Source: Flavobacterium sp.
GTDB taxonomy: Bacteria; Bacteroidota; Bacteroidia; Flavobacteriales; Flavobacteriaceae
Assembly (NCBI RefSeq): GCF_024710485.1
Contig: NZ_JANJUQ010000011.1
Span: 1 to 63,688 of the forward strand
Direction of reading: 5' to 3'
Length of the DNA: 63,688 nucleotides
The notes below the pieces were generated by a model, which did not search any database, had not been told where the DNA came from, and saw only the letters and a list, made by a program, of their open reading frames with translations. The position numbers and the translations under genes were made by a program. Positions 50,446 to 59,244 of the stretch are shown here, one piece after another. The number at the start of each line of letters is the position of its first letter. The stretch's first letter is position 1.

Positions 50446-50797
50446 TTAATAGATTAACCCATAATTAGTAGTCATTACAATATTAGTTTAATTTATCTTT
50501 ATTTACTTACAGTAGTAGTAAATGTTATTAACTAAGTTGTCAGTAATTTATTTAAAAAGTGGGTTTGTCAAAGATTAAATGCAACTTCTTACTTTATGTC
50601 CCAAACAGTAATTTTAGTTTAAACTACTTTCATATTGATTTTATAAATGGTCTAATTTGTTTGTTTTTTAATCTTGGGGAAGCTAAGGAGTGTAGGTGTG
50701 CAAATCCGTAAGTTTAGTTTTGCCACAGGGTTTGAAATCATTATGCATTTCTTATTCATTTTATGTGTACTTTTCTATATTAGGGTTATTACAGTTG

Positions 50798-51538
50798 TTA
50801 TTGTAATTTTATTGTATTAGTACATTTGGGGTAGTTGGTGCAGCCTAAAAAGATGCCGAATTTGCCTTGGCGCATTACTAAAATACCACCGCATTTTGAA
50901 CACTTTTCTTTTCTCTTGAGCGCTTCATTTTGTTCGATTCTTTGCTGGATTGATTTGATGTGCTTGCGTTTGTCAAAAGTGGCAATGCTATTGGCCGCTT
51001 TGATTTTTTCAACAATTGCTTCTTTTTCAGTAGCTGGTAGGTTATTAACGGAATATCGTTTAATAGTTCTTGTCAAACGAGCGGTATATACAACCTTGGT
51101 AGTTGTATGTACCTTTAAAGTAGCTCTGGATGAAAATGCAATAATTGATGTATAGATAAGATTGGGAAACTCAGGCAAACATTTTTTTAAGGCTTTGATA
51201 TGTCCTTGGTTTTGTTTTATGGGATTATAGAGTTTTTCTCGGTGGTTAAAGATGACCTGCGTCCAATATTGCGCCTCTTCATTTCCGAATATCCAACCTT
51301 TATAATTTTTAGTTTCAATTACAAAAATCCCGTAATCAGAAATAACTATATGGTCTATTTGTGTGGTGTAGCCATCCGATTCTAAAACAATATTGTGCAG
51401 TACTTTGTATTTCTTTTTATCTAAGGAATGTAAGTATAGGGCAACGGTTTGTTCACCAATAGTGCCTTTGATTTTGGCTTTGTAGAAGTTGACTACAAAT
51501 AGTAAGGCAATGAAGATTAGTAATAGAAATAATGGCAT
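50798..51538 (-). CDS. NERD nuclease-related domain protein with zinc-ribbon
   Basis: 246 residues. One N-terminal membrane helix (about 3-20). The NERD domain (about 27-145) has GTIGEQTVALYLHSL, TTQIDHIVISDYGIFVIETK with the PD-(D/E)xK-type D...E-T-K, and NYKGWIFGNEEAQYWTQ. The C-terminal topoisomerase-type zinc ribbon has C-x2-C (KCSKCGG) and C-x5-C (GCTNYPKC). NERD proteins are predicted nucleases. It is the last gene of the defence run, starting 5 bases after its neighbour's stop. Confidence 0.9.
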   Translation of the reverse strand: MPLFLLLIFIALLFVVNFYKAKIKGTIGEQTVALYLHSLDKKKYKVLHNIVLESDGYTTQIDHIVISDYGIFVIETKNYKGWIFGNEEAQYWTQVIFNHREKLYNPIKQNQGHIKALKKCLPEFPNLIYTSIIAFSSRATLKVHTTTKVVYTARLTRTIKRYSVNNLPATEKEAIVEKIKAANSIATFDKRKHIKSIQQRIEQNEALKRKEKCSKCGGILVMRQGKFGIFLGCTNYPKCTNTIKLQ

Positions 51539-51543
51539 AAAAA

Positions 51544-51951
51544 TTACTCCTTCTTTTTATGGTTTATTAGCTTTCCAAACCTAATTTCATCAAAGTGTCC
51601 CATTAAATAAAAGGTGTCAATCTTAAATCGATTCCAATTTTTTTTGGTGTATTTAAACCCATAAACGGCTCTGGTGAAATAATCATGATTATTCATAACA
51701 ATTTCTAAAACATCTCCGGTTTTAAAATCCAATTGCAGGTCAAACGCATCCGATTCTTGTAACCTGTTTTCAAGAATGGAATAGTTTGATTTATAATTTG
51801 GCTTAAACAATTCATATGGCAACAGTATTTCTCCAACCACCATCATATTCTTGTCTTTGTTTCTTCTGTACAATACCCAATAGTTTTTCAGTCTATTCGT
51901 TGAAGTAGCTTTACAGGAACAAAGTTTTATTTTGTTGGAGAGGGTGCACAT
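51544..51951 (-). CDS. Unknown gene in the defence run
   Basis: 135 residues, basic start with several Cys (MCTLSNKIKLCSCKATSTNR), then LKNYWVLYRRNKDKNMMVVG, LQLDFKTGDVLEIVMNNHDYF, and a basic end. No family recognised; the beta-rich character suggests a small nucleic-acid-binding or toxin-type fold. It lies 3 bases after the PIN gene and 5 before the NERD gene, so it is probably cotranscribed. Confidence 0.65.
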   Translation of the reverse strand: MCTLSNKIKLCSCKATSTNRLKNYWVLYRRNKDKNMMVVGEILLPYELFKPNYKSNYSILENRLQESDAFDLQLDFKTGDVLEIVMNNHDYFTRAVYGFKYTKKNWNRFKIDTFYLMGHFDEIRFGKLINHKKKE

Positions 51952-51954
51952 TCG

Positions 51955-52452
51955 TCAGATTGTTACACCTAAAGCTCTAAACAAATCTATCGTTTTAATA
52001 CATGTAATGCCTTGAGGACTTGCGGCATCAGGAAGCATAACTCTTTTTCGACTATTAGGACTGCTGGTTTCATGAGTTACAATTTGATTTTCATTTGCCA
52101 TTGCATATGCAATTAGCCAAGCATCAGCTTCATCAACATCTAAAAACTCACTAATTGCAGCTTGTGAGTATTGGTCTGATTTAGAGTAAACCCATCCTGT
52201 AAGTAATGCATAATTTAAAACACTAGAAGTAGTGTCTTTAAAAAAATCATCAGCTAAATTATCAATACACCATTGTGATAGTTCATCATTGTTTTTTAAT
52301 AACTCTTTTTGAACCTTATCGATAGATATGATTTTTCCGTCTGCGATCAATTCTTTAACTTTTAGCCAAAAACTTGGTACAACATCAAATGGATAGGTTG
52401 TTCTGTGAGCTTCAATAAAGAAGTTACTATCAATTAGGAAAGGCGCCGTCAT
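51955..52452 (-). CDS. DUF4411-type PIN-domain protein, probable toxin
   Basis: 165 residues. PIN fold with acidic residues at D8 (FLIDSNFFIEA), E45 (KVQKELLK), DADAW-like cluster EADAWLIAYAMAN, and TH-E (IVTHETSS). DUF4411 PIN proteins are predicted RNases. The upstream gene encodes an XRE-ImmA/IrrE protein 4 bases away, the common arrangement of this toxin with its antitoxin. Confidence 0.88.
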   Translation of the reverse strand: MTAPFLIDSNFFIEAHRTTYPFDVVPSFWLKVKELIADGKIISIDKVQKELLKNNDELSQWCIDNLADDFFKDTTSSVLNYALLTGWVYSKSDQYSQAAISEFLDVDEADAWLIAYAMANENQIVTHETSSPNSRKRVMLPDAASPQGITCIKTIDLFRALGVTI

Positions 52453-52456
52453 ACTA

Positions 52457-53587
52457 TTAATGCAAATGTTGTGTTACAAACTTTTGATAAGTATCTCCTT
52501 TCAGCCCTGTAATTTTATATGCATCTCGATAAAGTAATTTGTTTTGATTTACAGCTTGATTCACATAAGTTGCAAAACTAACACTAACACGTTTACGAGC
52601 CGTTGCATAAAAATCACCACCGCTACCTTGATTTTCTTTTTTTTGTTTAAAGCTATCCATATAGCCATTATAGAAAGTGAAGAATTCGCCTCTTGTAATG
52701 AGCCCTAAGTCCATTGCTCGTCTAGCAATAACTATTGGGCTTACTTTAAAATAACGTCTTGCATACTCGATACTTGGCTTGTCTTTCCAAATATCAATTA
52801 AAGAACTTGCAGGCACTAAAAACTCTGCCGCTATAGCATCACATAATTTTTCAACTGGGTCGTTGGCTGGTAATAAGTTTTGATTGTCAAAACCGGCACT
52901 TTCGCCTAACCAAATATGAGCTAATTCATGAATAATTGTAAAAAGTTGGGCGGCTTTAGCATCTGCTGCATTGATAAACATAAATGGCGCATGCTGATTT
53001 ACTAACACAAACCCTCTGCATTCATCAACACTTATTGGTCTATGAGTATTGTTTTCAACCACACCATTAAAGTTTATAAATATTCCAATTTCTTCAATTT
53101 TGTGTGTTATGAAAGCTAATGTATCTTCAAAAGTAGCGAAATTACAAGCCCAATTAGCTTGTAAACTCAACGTGTTTCTGATATCTACTACTATAGTATT
53201 CGCATTAGTGTTCTCATTAAACTTCCCTACGAAGGTTAATGGTTCATGGTCGTTATCTATTAAATAATCTGTTATCCAATCTTGTCGTCTTTGTAGTATT
53301 TGAATGGTGTCAAATACATTTAGACTTACTTTGTCTGTATTGTTGTTTCCGGTTCTAAAAAATGGAAATGGAATGCTTTCATTTGGCGGTTCTGGCATAA
53401 ATAAATAGCCAAATGGAATATGAACTCTAGTAGCAAAAGCCTCTAGTTGCTTTACTGTTGGTTTCTTTACTTCTTCAATCCAATTTTGAATACTAGGGTT
53501 GTTTTCGAGAAACTTTTCCACGTCAAATCCTGCCCGAGCTATTGCCCAAGTGATAAGATTAGGATTTATTTTAACTTCTGTTCTCAT
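52457..53587 (-). CDS. XRE and ImmA/IrrE metallopeptidase antitoxin-type protein
   Basis: 376 residues from ATG at 53587; a TTG at 53596 is in frame but less likely. The N-terminal helix-turn-helix (about 1-70: NLITWAIARAGFDVEKFL, PTVKQLEAFATRVHIPFGYL) is followed by an ImmA/IrrE domain with zinc motif HELAHIWLG (about 213-221), the third ligand probably Asp/Glu in DAIAAEFLVP. Proteins like this act as antitoxin and cut regulators in DUF4411 toxin pairs and in stress responses. Confidence 0.9.
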   Translation of the reverse strand: MRTEVKINPNLITWAIARAGFDVEKFLENNPSIQNWIEEVKKPTVKQLEAFATRVHIPFGYLFMPEPPNESIPFPFFRTGNNNTDKVSLNVFDTIQILQRRQDWITDYLIDNDHEPLTFVGKFNENTNANTIVVDIRNTLSLQANWACNFATFEDTLAFITHKIEEIGIFINFNGVVENNTHRPISVDECRGFVLVNQHAPFMFINAADAKAAQLFTIIHELAHIWLGESAGFDNQNLLPANDPVEKLCDAIAAEFLVPASSLIDIWKDKPSIEYARRYFKVSPIVIARRAMDLGLITRGEFFTFYNGYMDSFKQKKENQGSGGDFYATARKRVSVSFATYVNQAVNQNKLLYRDAYKITGLKGDTYQKFVTQHLH

Positions 53588-53616
53588 TTTAAGCAAAAGT
53601 ATGAAATAATTGTATT

Positions 53617-54879
53617 TTATTTAGCTGTAAACTTTTCAATAATATTAGATGGCATAGTAGGGGAAGAGTCCTCTTTTAACAATCCAGTATCAGCTCTACT
53701 AAATAGTGATTGTAATATTAATTGTCGCTCCTCTGGTTCAATTGTAGTGTCTTTTTTAAGTGCCAAATAAAAATGAGTTAGTTGTTCTCGCTCTTCAGCA
53801 TCTCTTGACAAGTGAAAAGAACTAAAAGTCATTTTTGATAATATCTTTATGGTAAATGCTAAAAGAGAAACAATTGTAATTAATATTATAGACCATTTAA
53901 TCCCTTTAACATTATCGTTAAATGCAGTTTCAAAATAATCTGTGCCTAAAAGCATCAACAATGTAAATAATAAAATTGCCGCTATTACAGAAACCCCAAT
54001 CAACCAGTTTAGATGCTTGTTTCCTTCACCTTTTAGTTTTAATGCTCTATCTTTCCAATATTGAGCGGGAGCTTCTAAACGTAATTTTTCTCTATATAAA
54101 TCTTCATTGCTTTTTATGGAATCACTCGACTCTTTGAAAAAAGTATCAAAACCCTCTTGGATACCGATAAACCAATCTTCAAAATTTTTATTTTTTTCAG
54201 TTTTTAATTTATCGACTGTTTCAAAGTGCTCTGTCAAATTATCTTTCGCATCAGATAAATAGCCATTTAGTTGTTGTTCAGCTTCTACAATGTATTCATT
54301 ATACTTGTCTCTTATTCTACTTAAGCTTAGCTTTTCATTATTTCTACGATGAAGAATTTCTGAATCATCTTGATTTTTAAATTCATAACCATAAAGAAAG
54401 CCAATGAAATAATCTTTGCCGTTATTAAAATTAATATTTTTCCCTATTGTAAAGTCAATTAAACCCTGTGTGTAATTAGGATTAGTAGTATTTATTTTTA
54501 ATATAAAATCTGTTTCAGGACAATCATATACAAAATTGTAAGTATTGGAAGTATTCTTTTCTTTATTAAAGTGGGATAAAAAATCATTCCAATAGTGGTC
54601 AAATTGACTTTGATTACTTTCACTAAAATAATCAGATAACTGAATTAATTTTGCTTTTAAATATTCAAAATGAGATTTAGATTGGATAAAAATGTTTGGA
54701 AGATTTTCTATTTCATTCCAATGGATTACTTGATCTAATACAAATTTATAAACCGATTGAATGCCTTTAAACTCTTTAGTGTAATTTAAAACAGGATAAT
54801 TCAAAGTAACTTCCAAACTATTCAATTTATCTTTGATAGTGCTATCGAGTACCAGCTTTCTATAACTTTTAATATCCAT
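53617..54879 (-). CDS. DUF6161-like membrane protein with coiled coil
   Basis: 420 residues. A soluble N-terminal domain (1 to about 165), a long charged coiled coil (about 175-275: IRDKYNEYIVEAEQQLNGYL, LTEHFETVDKLKTEKNKNF), two membrane helices (about 285-305 LIGVSVIAAILLFTLLMLL and about 325-345), then a conserved tail with EQLTHFYLALKKDTTIEPEE and a short acidic end. I judge this to be DUF6161. Placed directly behind hsdS, 14 bases away, it may be an effector or anchor for the restriction system. Confidence 0.75.
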   Translation of the reverse strand: MDIKSYRKLVLDSTIKDKLNSLEVTLNYPVLNYTKEFKGIQSVYKFVLDQVIHWNEIENLPNIFIQSKSHFEYLKAKLIQLSDYFSESNQSQFDHYWNDFLSHFNKEKNTSNTYNFVYDCPETDFILKINTTNPNYTQGLIDFTIGKNINFNNGKDYFIGFLYGYEFKNQDDSEILHRRNNEKLSLSRIRDKYNEYIVEAEQQLNGYLSDAKDNLTEHFETVDKLKTEKNKNFEDWFIGIQEGFDTFFKESSDSIKSNEDLYREKLRLEAPAQYWKDRALKLKGEGNKHLNWLIGVSVIAAILLFTLLMLLGTDYFETAFNDNVKGIKWSIILITIVSLLAFTIKILSKMTFSSFHLSRDAEEREQLTHFYLALKKDTTIEPEERQLILQSLFSRADTGLLKEDSSPTMPSNIIEKFTAK

Positions 54880-54893
54880 ACTTTATATTTTAA

Positions 54894-56192
54894 TTAAACC
54901 TCCTCTTTCCCCTGCAACGCCTCCCTCAAAACCTGCTGCAACAAAAGTTCATTATACCTTTGACTTTCCTTAATACTCTTCTCTAAACCATCACAAAACG
55001 TCATTAACTCCTCTAACTTAGCCACAATTTGCTCTTGCTCGTTAAGTGGTGGAAGTGGAATGATAGCATTCTTTATTTTCTCTAAAGTAACTCTAGTTAT
55101 AGCTACTCCATACATTTCATTTCTTGTTGCTTGATAATAAAATGGGCTTCTCATAGAATACATTAAATATTTATTAAATAAACTATTTGACAATTTTAGC
55201 AATGCTACACTTGACAACATACTATATTCTTCATCTAAGTTATTAATAGTTACAATACCTGTAGTAGCTCCATCTTTAATGTAAAGTATGTCTCCTTTTT
55301 CGGGATTACATCTAGAAAAAATTTCTTTATGCACTTTTTCATTCACATAAGTAATATTTGATAAATCAATTCCTTCATCTTTAATATTCTTGGCTGTTAC
55401 ATATTTATATTCACCGCTTTGAGTGTTTGTCGGAGAATGATGTGTTCCATCAGTAATTTTCAAACAAATCTCCCCCAATCTACACCAAGCCCAATGCTCA
55501 GGAATTTCAAAAGGAATTTCCTCATTAGTAATAGGCGGTAATTCTTTTTCTTTCTTGAGTTTCTTTTCTGCAATGAGTTGTGCTTTCTCAGCTTTTATTT
55601 TAGCTAACAAGTCGTGACCGGTTTCACTGCTAACCTCTAAAGTTTCACTGCTGACTAACTTACCCTGCATCGCTTCACGCAAAAAAGCCTGACGTAGTTG
55701 TATGATTAGGTCGAGTTGGTGGGTGAGTTCGGAATTTAAATCTATTTTAGAAGATTGCATTTTAACAAATTGATTTTTAGTTTCAACTTGTTTATCTATT
55801 TGAAAATAAGGTAATTTATAATTACCGAAAGATTTTAATCCAATTGCTTCTTTAGAAGTTCCTGCTTTTGTGTTTTTTACAATATCATCTTTAAATTCAT
55901 TAAAGATCATATGATAAAATTTTAAATCAATTGGAAAATTTATTGGATCTTTAGGGGTAATTACAAAACACAAATCACTTGCTATGAATTTCCCATTTAA
56001 ATAGTGAGTTCTTCCTAGTGAACCTGATGCAGCAGCTGCAAACACTAAAGCCTCACAATTATGTGTATATTCATTATGTGTTTTCCATTCTGATGAAGCA
56101 GTAATAAAGTCAAACTCACCTTCAGTACATTTTGAACTTTGTAAACTACCTTTTTCAAAGTGAAACAAATCATTTATTCGCATTAAACTCAT
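54894..56192 (-). CDS. hsdS: Type I restriction-modification specificity subunit
   Basis: 432 residues. Two target-recognition domains (about 1-140 and 225-370) and two spacer helices: LDLIIQLRQAFLREAMQGKL near 155-180 and LPPLNEQEQIVAKLEELMTF near 375-425, the latter ending VLREALQGK. The ATG overlaps the hsdM stop by 4 bases. Specificity cannot be predicted from sequence. Confidence 0.92.
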   Translation of the reverse strand: MSLMRINDLFHFEKGSLQSSKCTEGEFDFITASSEWKTHNEYTHNCEALVFAAAASGSLGRTHYLNGKFIASDLCFVITPKDPINFPIDLKFYHMIFNEFKDDIVKNTKAGTSKEAIGLKSFGNYKLPYFQIDKQVETKNQFVKMQSSKIDLNSELTHQLDLIIQLRQAFLREAMQGKLVSSETLEVSSETGHDLLAKIKAEKAQLIAEKKLKKEKELPPITNEEIPFEIPEHWAWCRLGEICLKITDGTHHSPTNTQSGEYKYVTAKNIKDEGIDLSNITYVNEKVHKEIFSRCNPEKGDILYIKDGATTGIVTINNLDEEYSMLSSVALLKLSNSLFNKYLMYSMRSPFYYQATRNEMYGVAITRVTLEKIKNAIIPLPPLNEQEQIVAKLEELMTFCDGLEKSIKESQRYNELLLQQVLREALQGKEEV

Positions 56193-57625
56193 TTCACTGC
56201 TTCTTTTAGTTGGTTCAACAAATTATTGCTTTTTTCAAAAGAGGTATGCAGCAGTTCCATTAATTCCACACTACTATATTCGTGAACTTCTTCCTGCTTG
56301 GTAGGGTTTTTAATGTCTAAATCGTAATTGCGGTCGATAATGGTTTGTATAGGTACTTTCCAAGCAATGTCATTTTCCTTGCGGTCGTTCCACCATTTTT
56401 TTATGGGTTCAAACTCCTTAGCTTGTATTGGCTTGGTTTTGTTATAGGCTTTTTGTCCCTCGGGCAAACGGTGTTCGTAATACCAAATTTCTTTGGTTGG
56501 CGAACCTTTGGTAAAAAACAACAAATTGGTCGCTACCGTCGCATACGGTTGAAACACCGAGTTAGGCAAACGTATAATGGTGTGCAAATTACATTCTTCC
56601 AATAGTTTTTGGCGTACGCGTTGTTTTACGCCATCACCTGTTAACGAACCATCAGGCAATACAATACCCGCTCTTCCGCCTTGTTTTAATAAGTGTATCA
56701 TCAATATCAGGAACAAGTCGGCACTTTCTTTGGTTCTAAAGTTTTGAGGAAAGTTGTTTTCGTTATTGTTGGCTACAATACCGCCAAAGGGTGGGTTGGC
56801 CAAGATGGCATTTACTCGGTGCTTTTCGGTAAAGTTAGATAACGGTTGGTCTAAAGCATCCCCAAAACGAATGTTGGGGACTTCCATATCGTGTAATATC
56901 AAGTTGGTCGTAGCCAACAAATAGGGCAGTGGCTTGTATTCCCAACCCATTACGTTTTCGGCTATGCTCTTACGGTCTTCTATACTATTGGCTTGCGCTT
57001 TTAAATGCTCAATGGCACAGGTTAAATAACCTCCCGTTCCACACGCAGGGTCTAATATCTTTTCACCCAATTGAGGGTTAATCATTTCGGTAATAAAACT
57101 CGTAATGGCTCTTGGTGTATAAAACTCCCCACTTTTTCCGGCACTTTGCAGGCCTTTTAAGATGGTTTCATACAATTCGCCAAACGCATGACGGTCTTTG
57201 GCAATGTTAAAGTCAATTTCGTTGAGCTTGTTCAACACTTTTCTAATGTTGATGCCGCTTTTCATATAGTTGTTATTCCCTTCAAATACTTCACGTACAA
57301 TCAAAGCACGGCGGTTTCCAGTACTCACATCAATATTGCGCAGCGCAGGGAATAGTTTTCTATCAACAAATTCTAATAGTTCATCACCGGTCATGCCTTC
57401 GTCGTCGCCCGCCCAGTTGCCTTTGGCTTTTACCCAATGGAATTCATCGGGTATCGGAGAAACATAGTTGTCGTCTAATAATTCGAGTTCTTTGTCTTTA
57501 TCGGAGTATATTTTTAAAAACAACATCCAACCGAGTTGTTCAATGCGTTGGGCATCACCGTTTAGTCCGGTGTCTTGCCACATGATGGTTTGTATGGATT
57601 TTAAGATGGAGGAGATGTTGGACAT
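56189..57625 (-). CDS. hsdM: Type I restriction-modification DNA methyltransferase subunit
   Basis: 478 residues. N-terminal HsdM domain (LGWMLFLKIYSDKDKEL), then the N6-adenine methyltransferase domain: SAM motif ILDPACGTGGYLTCAIEHLK near 193 and catalytic NPPFGG near 275. FYTPRAITSFITEMINP precedes the SAM motif, as in the family. ATG overlaps the stop of the upstream gene by one base (TAATG). Confidence 0.94.
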   Translation of the reverse strand: MSNISSILKSIQTIMWQDTGLNGDAQRIEQLGWMLFLKIYSDKDKELELLDDNYVSPIPDEFHWVKAKGNWAGDDEGMTGDELLEFVDRKLFPALRNIDVSTGNRRALIVREVFEGNNNYMKSGINIRKVLNKLNEIDFNIAKDRHAFGELYETILKGLQSAGKSGEFYTPRAITSFITEMINPQLGEKILDPACGTGGYLTCAIEHLKAQANSIEDRKSIAENVMGWEYKPLPYLLATTNLILHDMEVPNIRFGDALDQPLSNFTEKHRVNAILANPPFGGIVANNNENNFPQNFRTKESADLFLILMIHLLKQGGRAGIVLPDGSLTGDGVKQRVRQKLLEECNLHTIIRLPNSVFQPYATVATNLLFFTKGSPTKEIWYYEHRLPEGQKAYNKTKPIQAKEFEPIKKWWNDRKENDIAWKVPIQTIIDRNYDLDIKNPTKQEEVHEYSSVELMELLHTSFEKSNNLLNQLKEAVK

Positions 57626-59244
57626 TATGATCTAGGTATTTGCAATTGATTTAAATTTAAAGGCTGAACTAATACTTTAACTCCTTGTGGTGAAGAACCA
57701 GTTGTAAAGATAGTGTGCCAAAATTGATAGTTTTGTTTACCACCAAAAACAGTATTGGATAATTCATTATTAGTCCACAATGGTAACGCTGAAAGATTAT
57801 TGATGTAGTTTCTTATATTGTTCCAAAGTGTTTCAGAAAACTCATATTGAAACAATTTTTTTTCATCAACAGGGTGTCCAAGTGAAATAAAATGAGATTG
57901 TACAATTTGACTTAAATATTTAAGCCAATTATACATAATTTCTTCTTTTCCCATTCTGTAAGCTCTCATATGTTCCATTGGAATTTCTCCGTCGTTTTGA
58001 ATTTTACTTTCCAAACGCGATGTTCCAATTTCTAAATCAAATTTTCCAATATAAATTTCTTCTGCAATAATGTTCATTAATTGAACTATTTGCTCTTTTT
58101 CTAAACTTCGAGGGTTATTTCCTTCTTCTAGCTTATGAGAAATTGGTGTTTCTAATAAATCTTGATAAATAAAGAACGAATAAAATGTTTTTTCAATTGA
58201 ACTATAAGAAATAGGCTTTTCTTTTGCTCTTCCTCCCATATCTACAAATTCCATTAATTTGTTTTCAGGGTTTCTGGTAACTCCATCTCTAACAGAATCT
58301 AAAATATATCTTTTCAATTCTCTTGACTCCCCTTTGAAGTAATTCACTAATTCACGTTCCGAAAAATTTAAATTATCATCTCCCAAATTTAATTCATCTT
58401 GATAACGTTTTACTCTATCATAATACAAAGTATTACCCAAGTGTCTTTGAACAGATTTGTCAAATGCAACCTGTCGTAAAACTGTACCTGCTCTAAAATT
58501 GGTTAGAATAATCAAATCCTCATTAGGATTAATAAAAATTCGAACTGGAATTTCTTTAACATCTAACATAACTTGTGCAGCAGCCTTATGTTGTCCATCA
58601 AATATTTTAACTTTAGATTCTGAATTATCCTTTATATCAATCCATCCCAAAGAAATATGTAATTGGGGATTACCTTGATAAAATTCATCAATCAATTTAG
58701 AAATGTTATTGCCTATTGATCTAGGATTTATTTTATCATCATGGAATACAAATTCAATTGGCAAAACTGCAAAGAAGTATTCTAAGCCACTTAATTTATC
58801 TTTATGAATAGGAGCCTTGATAATTTCAGTATTACTTATTTGTGCTAAAGAATAAAGAATATTATTATCTTCTCTTCTAAATTTAAGACTAAATTTTGAA
58901 CCATTTTTAGTTTTTAAAATATCGTCAAGATTAGGACTTCTATCCTCTTTTTCTTTAAACTCATTCTGAATTTTAGTAAATCTATGAAGAATTCTTGCAA
59001 GCTTTAAATCTGATGCTTGTTTTGAACGATTGGCTGAAGCAAAAGTTAAGGCAAAATTACTTGGGTCGTCTTTTCCTCCAAGTTTTGATGGTATTACATG
59101 GTCTATATCCAATATAGATTTATGTAATTCTAAATCGATATTTTCTTCAGTTATAAAACATTTCCCATTCTGAATTTCCCAAAGGTCTCGGATTAATTTT
59201 TCTCTTTCTCCTGGACTTAATCTTGATAAATAATTTGATGCCAT
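57625..59244 (-). CDS. HNH endonuclease fused to DGQHR-type domain
   Basis: 539 residues. N-terminal HNH domain at about 20-80: NGKCFITEENIDLELHKS, then DIDHVIPSKLGGKDDPSNFA with D48-H49, N63 and SANRSKQ (N72, K75). A second domain holds D216-G-Q-H-K-A (KIFDGQHKAAAQVML), the DGQHR motif of DndB/ParB-type proteins. The rest to 539 is helical. The gene lies between hsdR (0-base gap) and hsdM (one-base overlap), an unusual insertion into a type I operon. Confidence 0.85.
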   Translation of the reverse strand: MASNYLSRLSPGEREKLIRDLWEIQNGKCFITEENIDLELHKSILDIDHVIPSKLGGKDDPSNFALTFASANRSKQASDLKLARILHRFTKIQNEFKEKEDRSPNLDDILKTKNGSKFSLKFRREDNNILYSLAQISNTEIIKAPIHKDKLSGLEYFFAVLPIEFVFHDDKINPRSIGNNISKLIDEFYQGNPQLHISLGWIDIKDNSESKVKIFDGQHKAAAQVMLDVKEIPVRIFINPNEDLIILTNFRAGTVLRQVAFDKSVQRHLGNTLYYDRVKRYQDELNLGDDNLNFSERELVNYFKGESRELKRYILDSVRDGVTRNPENKLMEFVDMGGRAKEKPISYSSIEKTFYSFFIYQDLLETPISHKLEEGNNPRSLEKEQIVQLMNIIAEEIYIGKFDLEIGTSRLESKIQNDGEIPMEHMRAYRMGKEEIMYNWLKYLSQIVQSHFISLGHPVDEKKLFQYEFSETLWNNIRNYINNLSALPLWTNNELSNTVFGGKQNYQFWHTIFTTGSSPQGVKVLVQPLNLNQLQIPRS

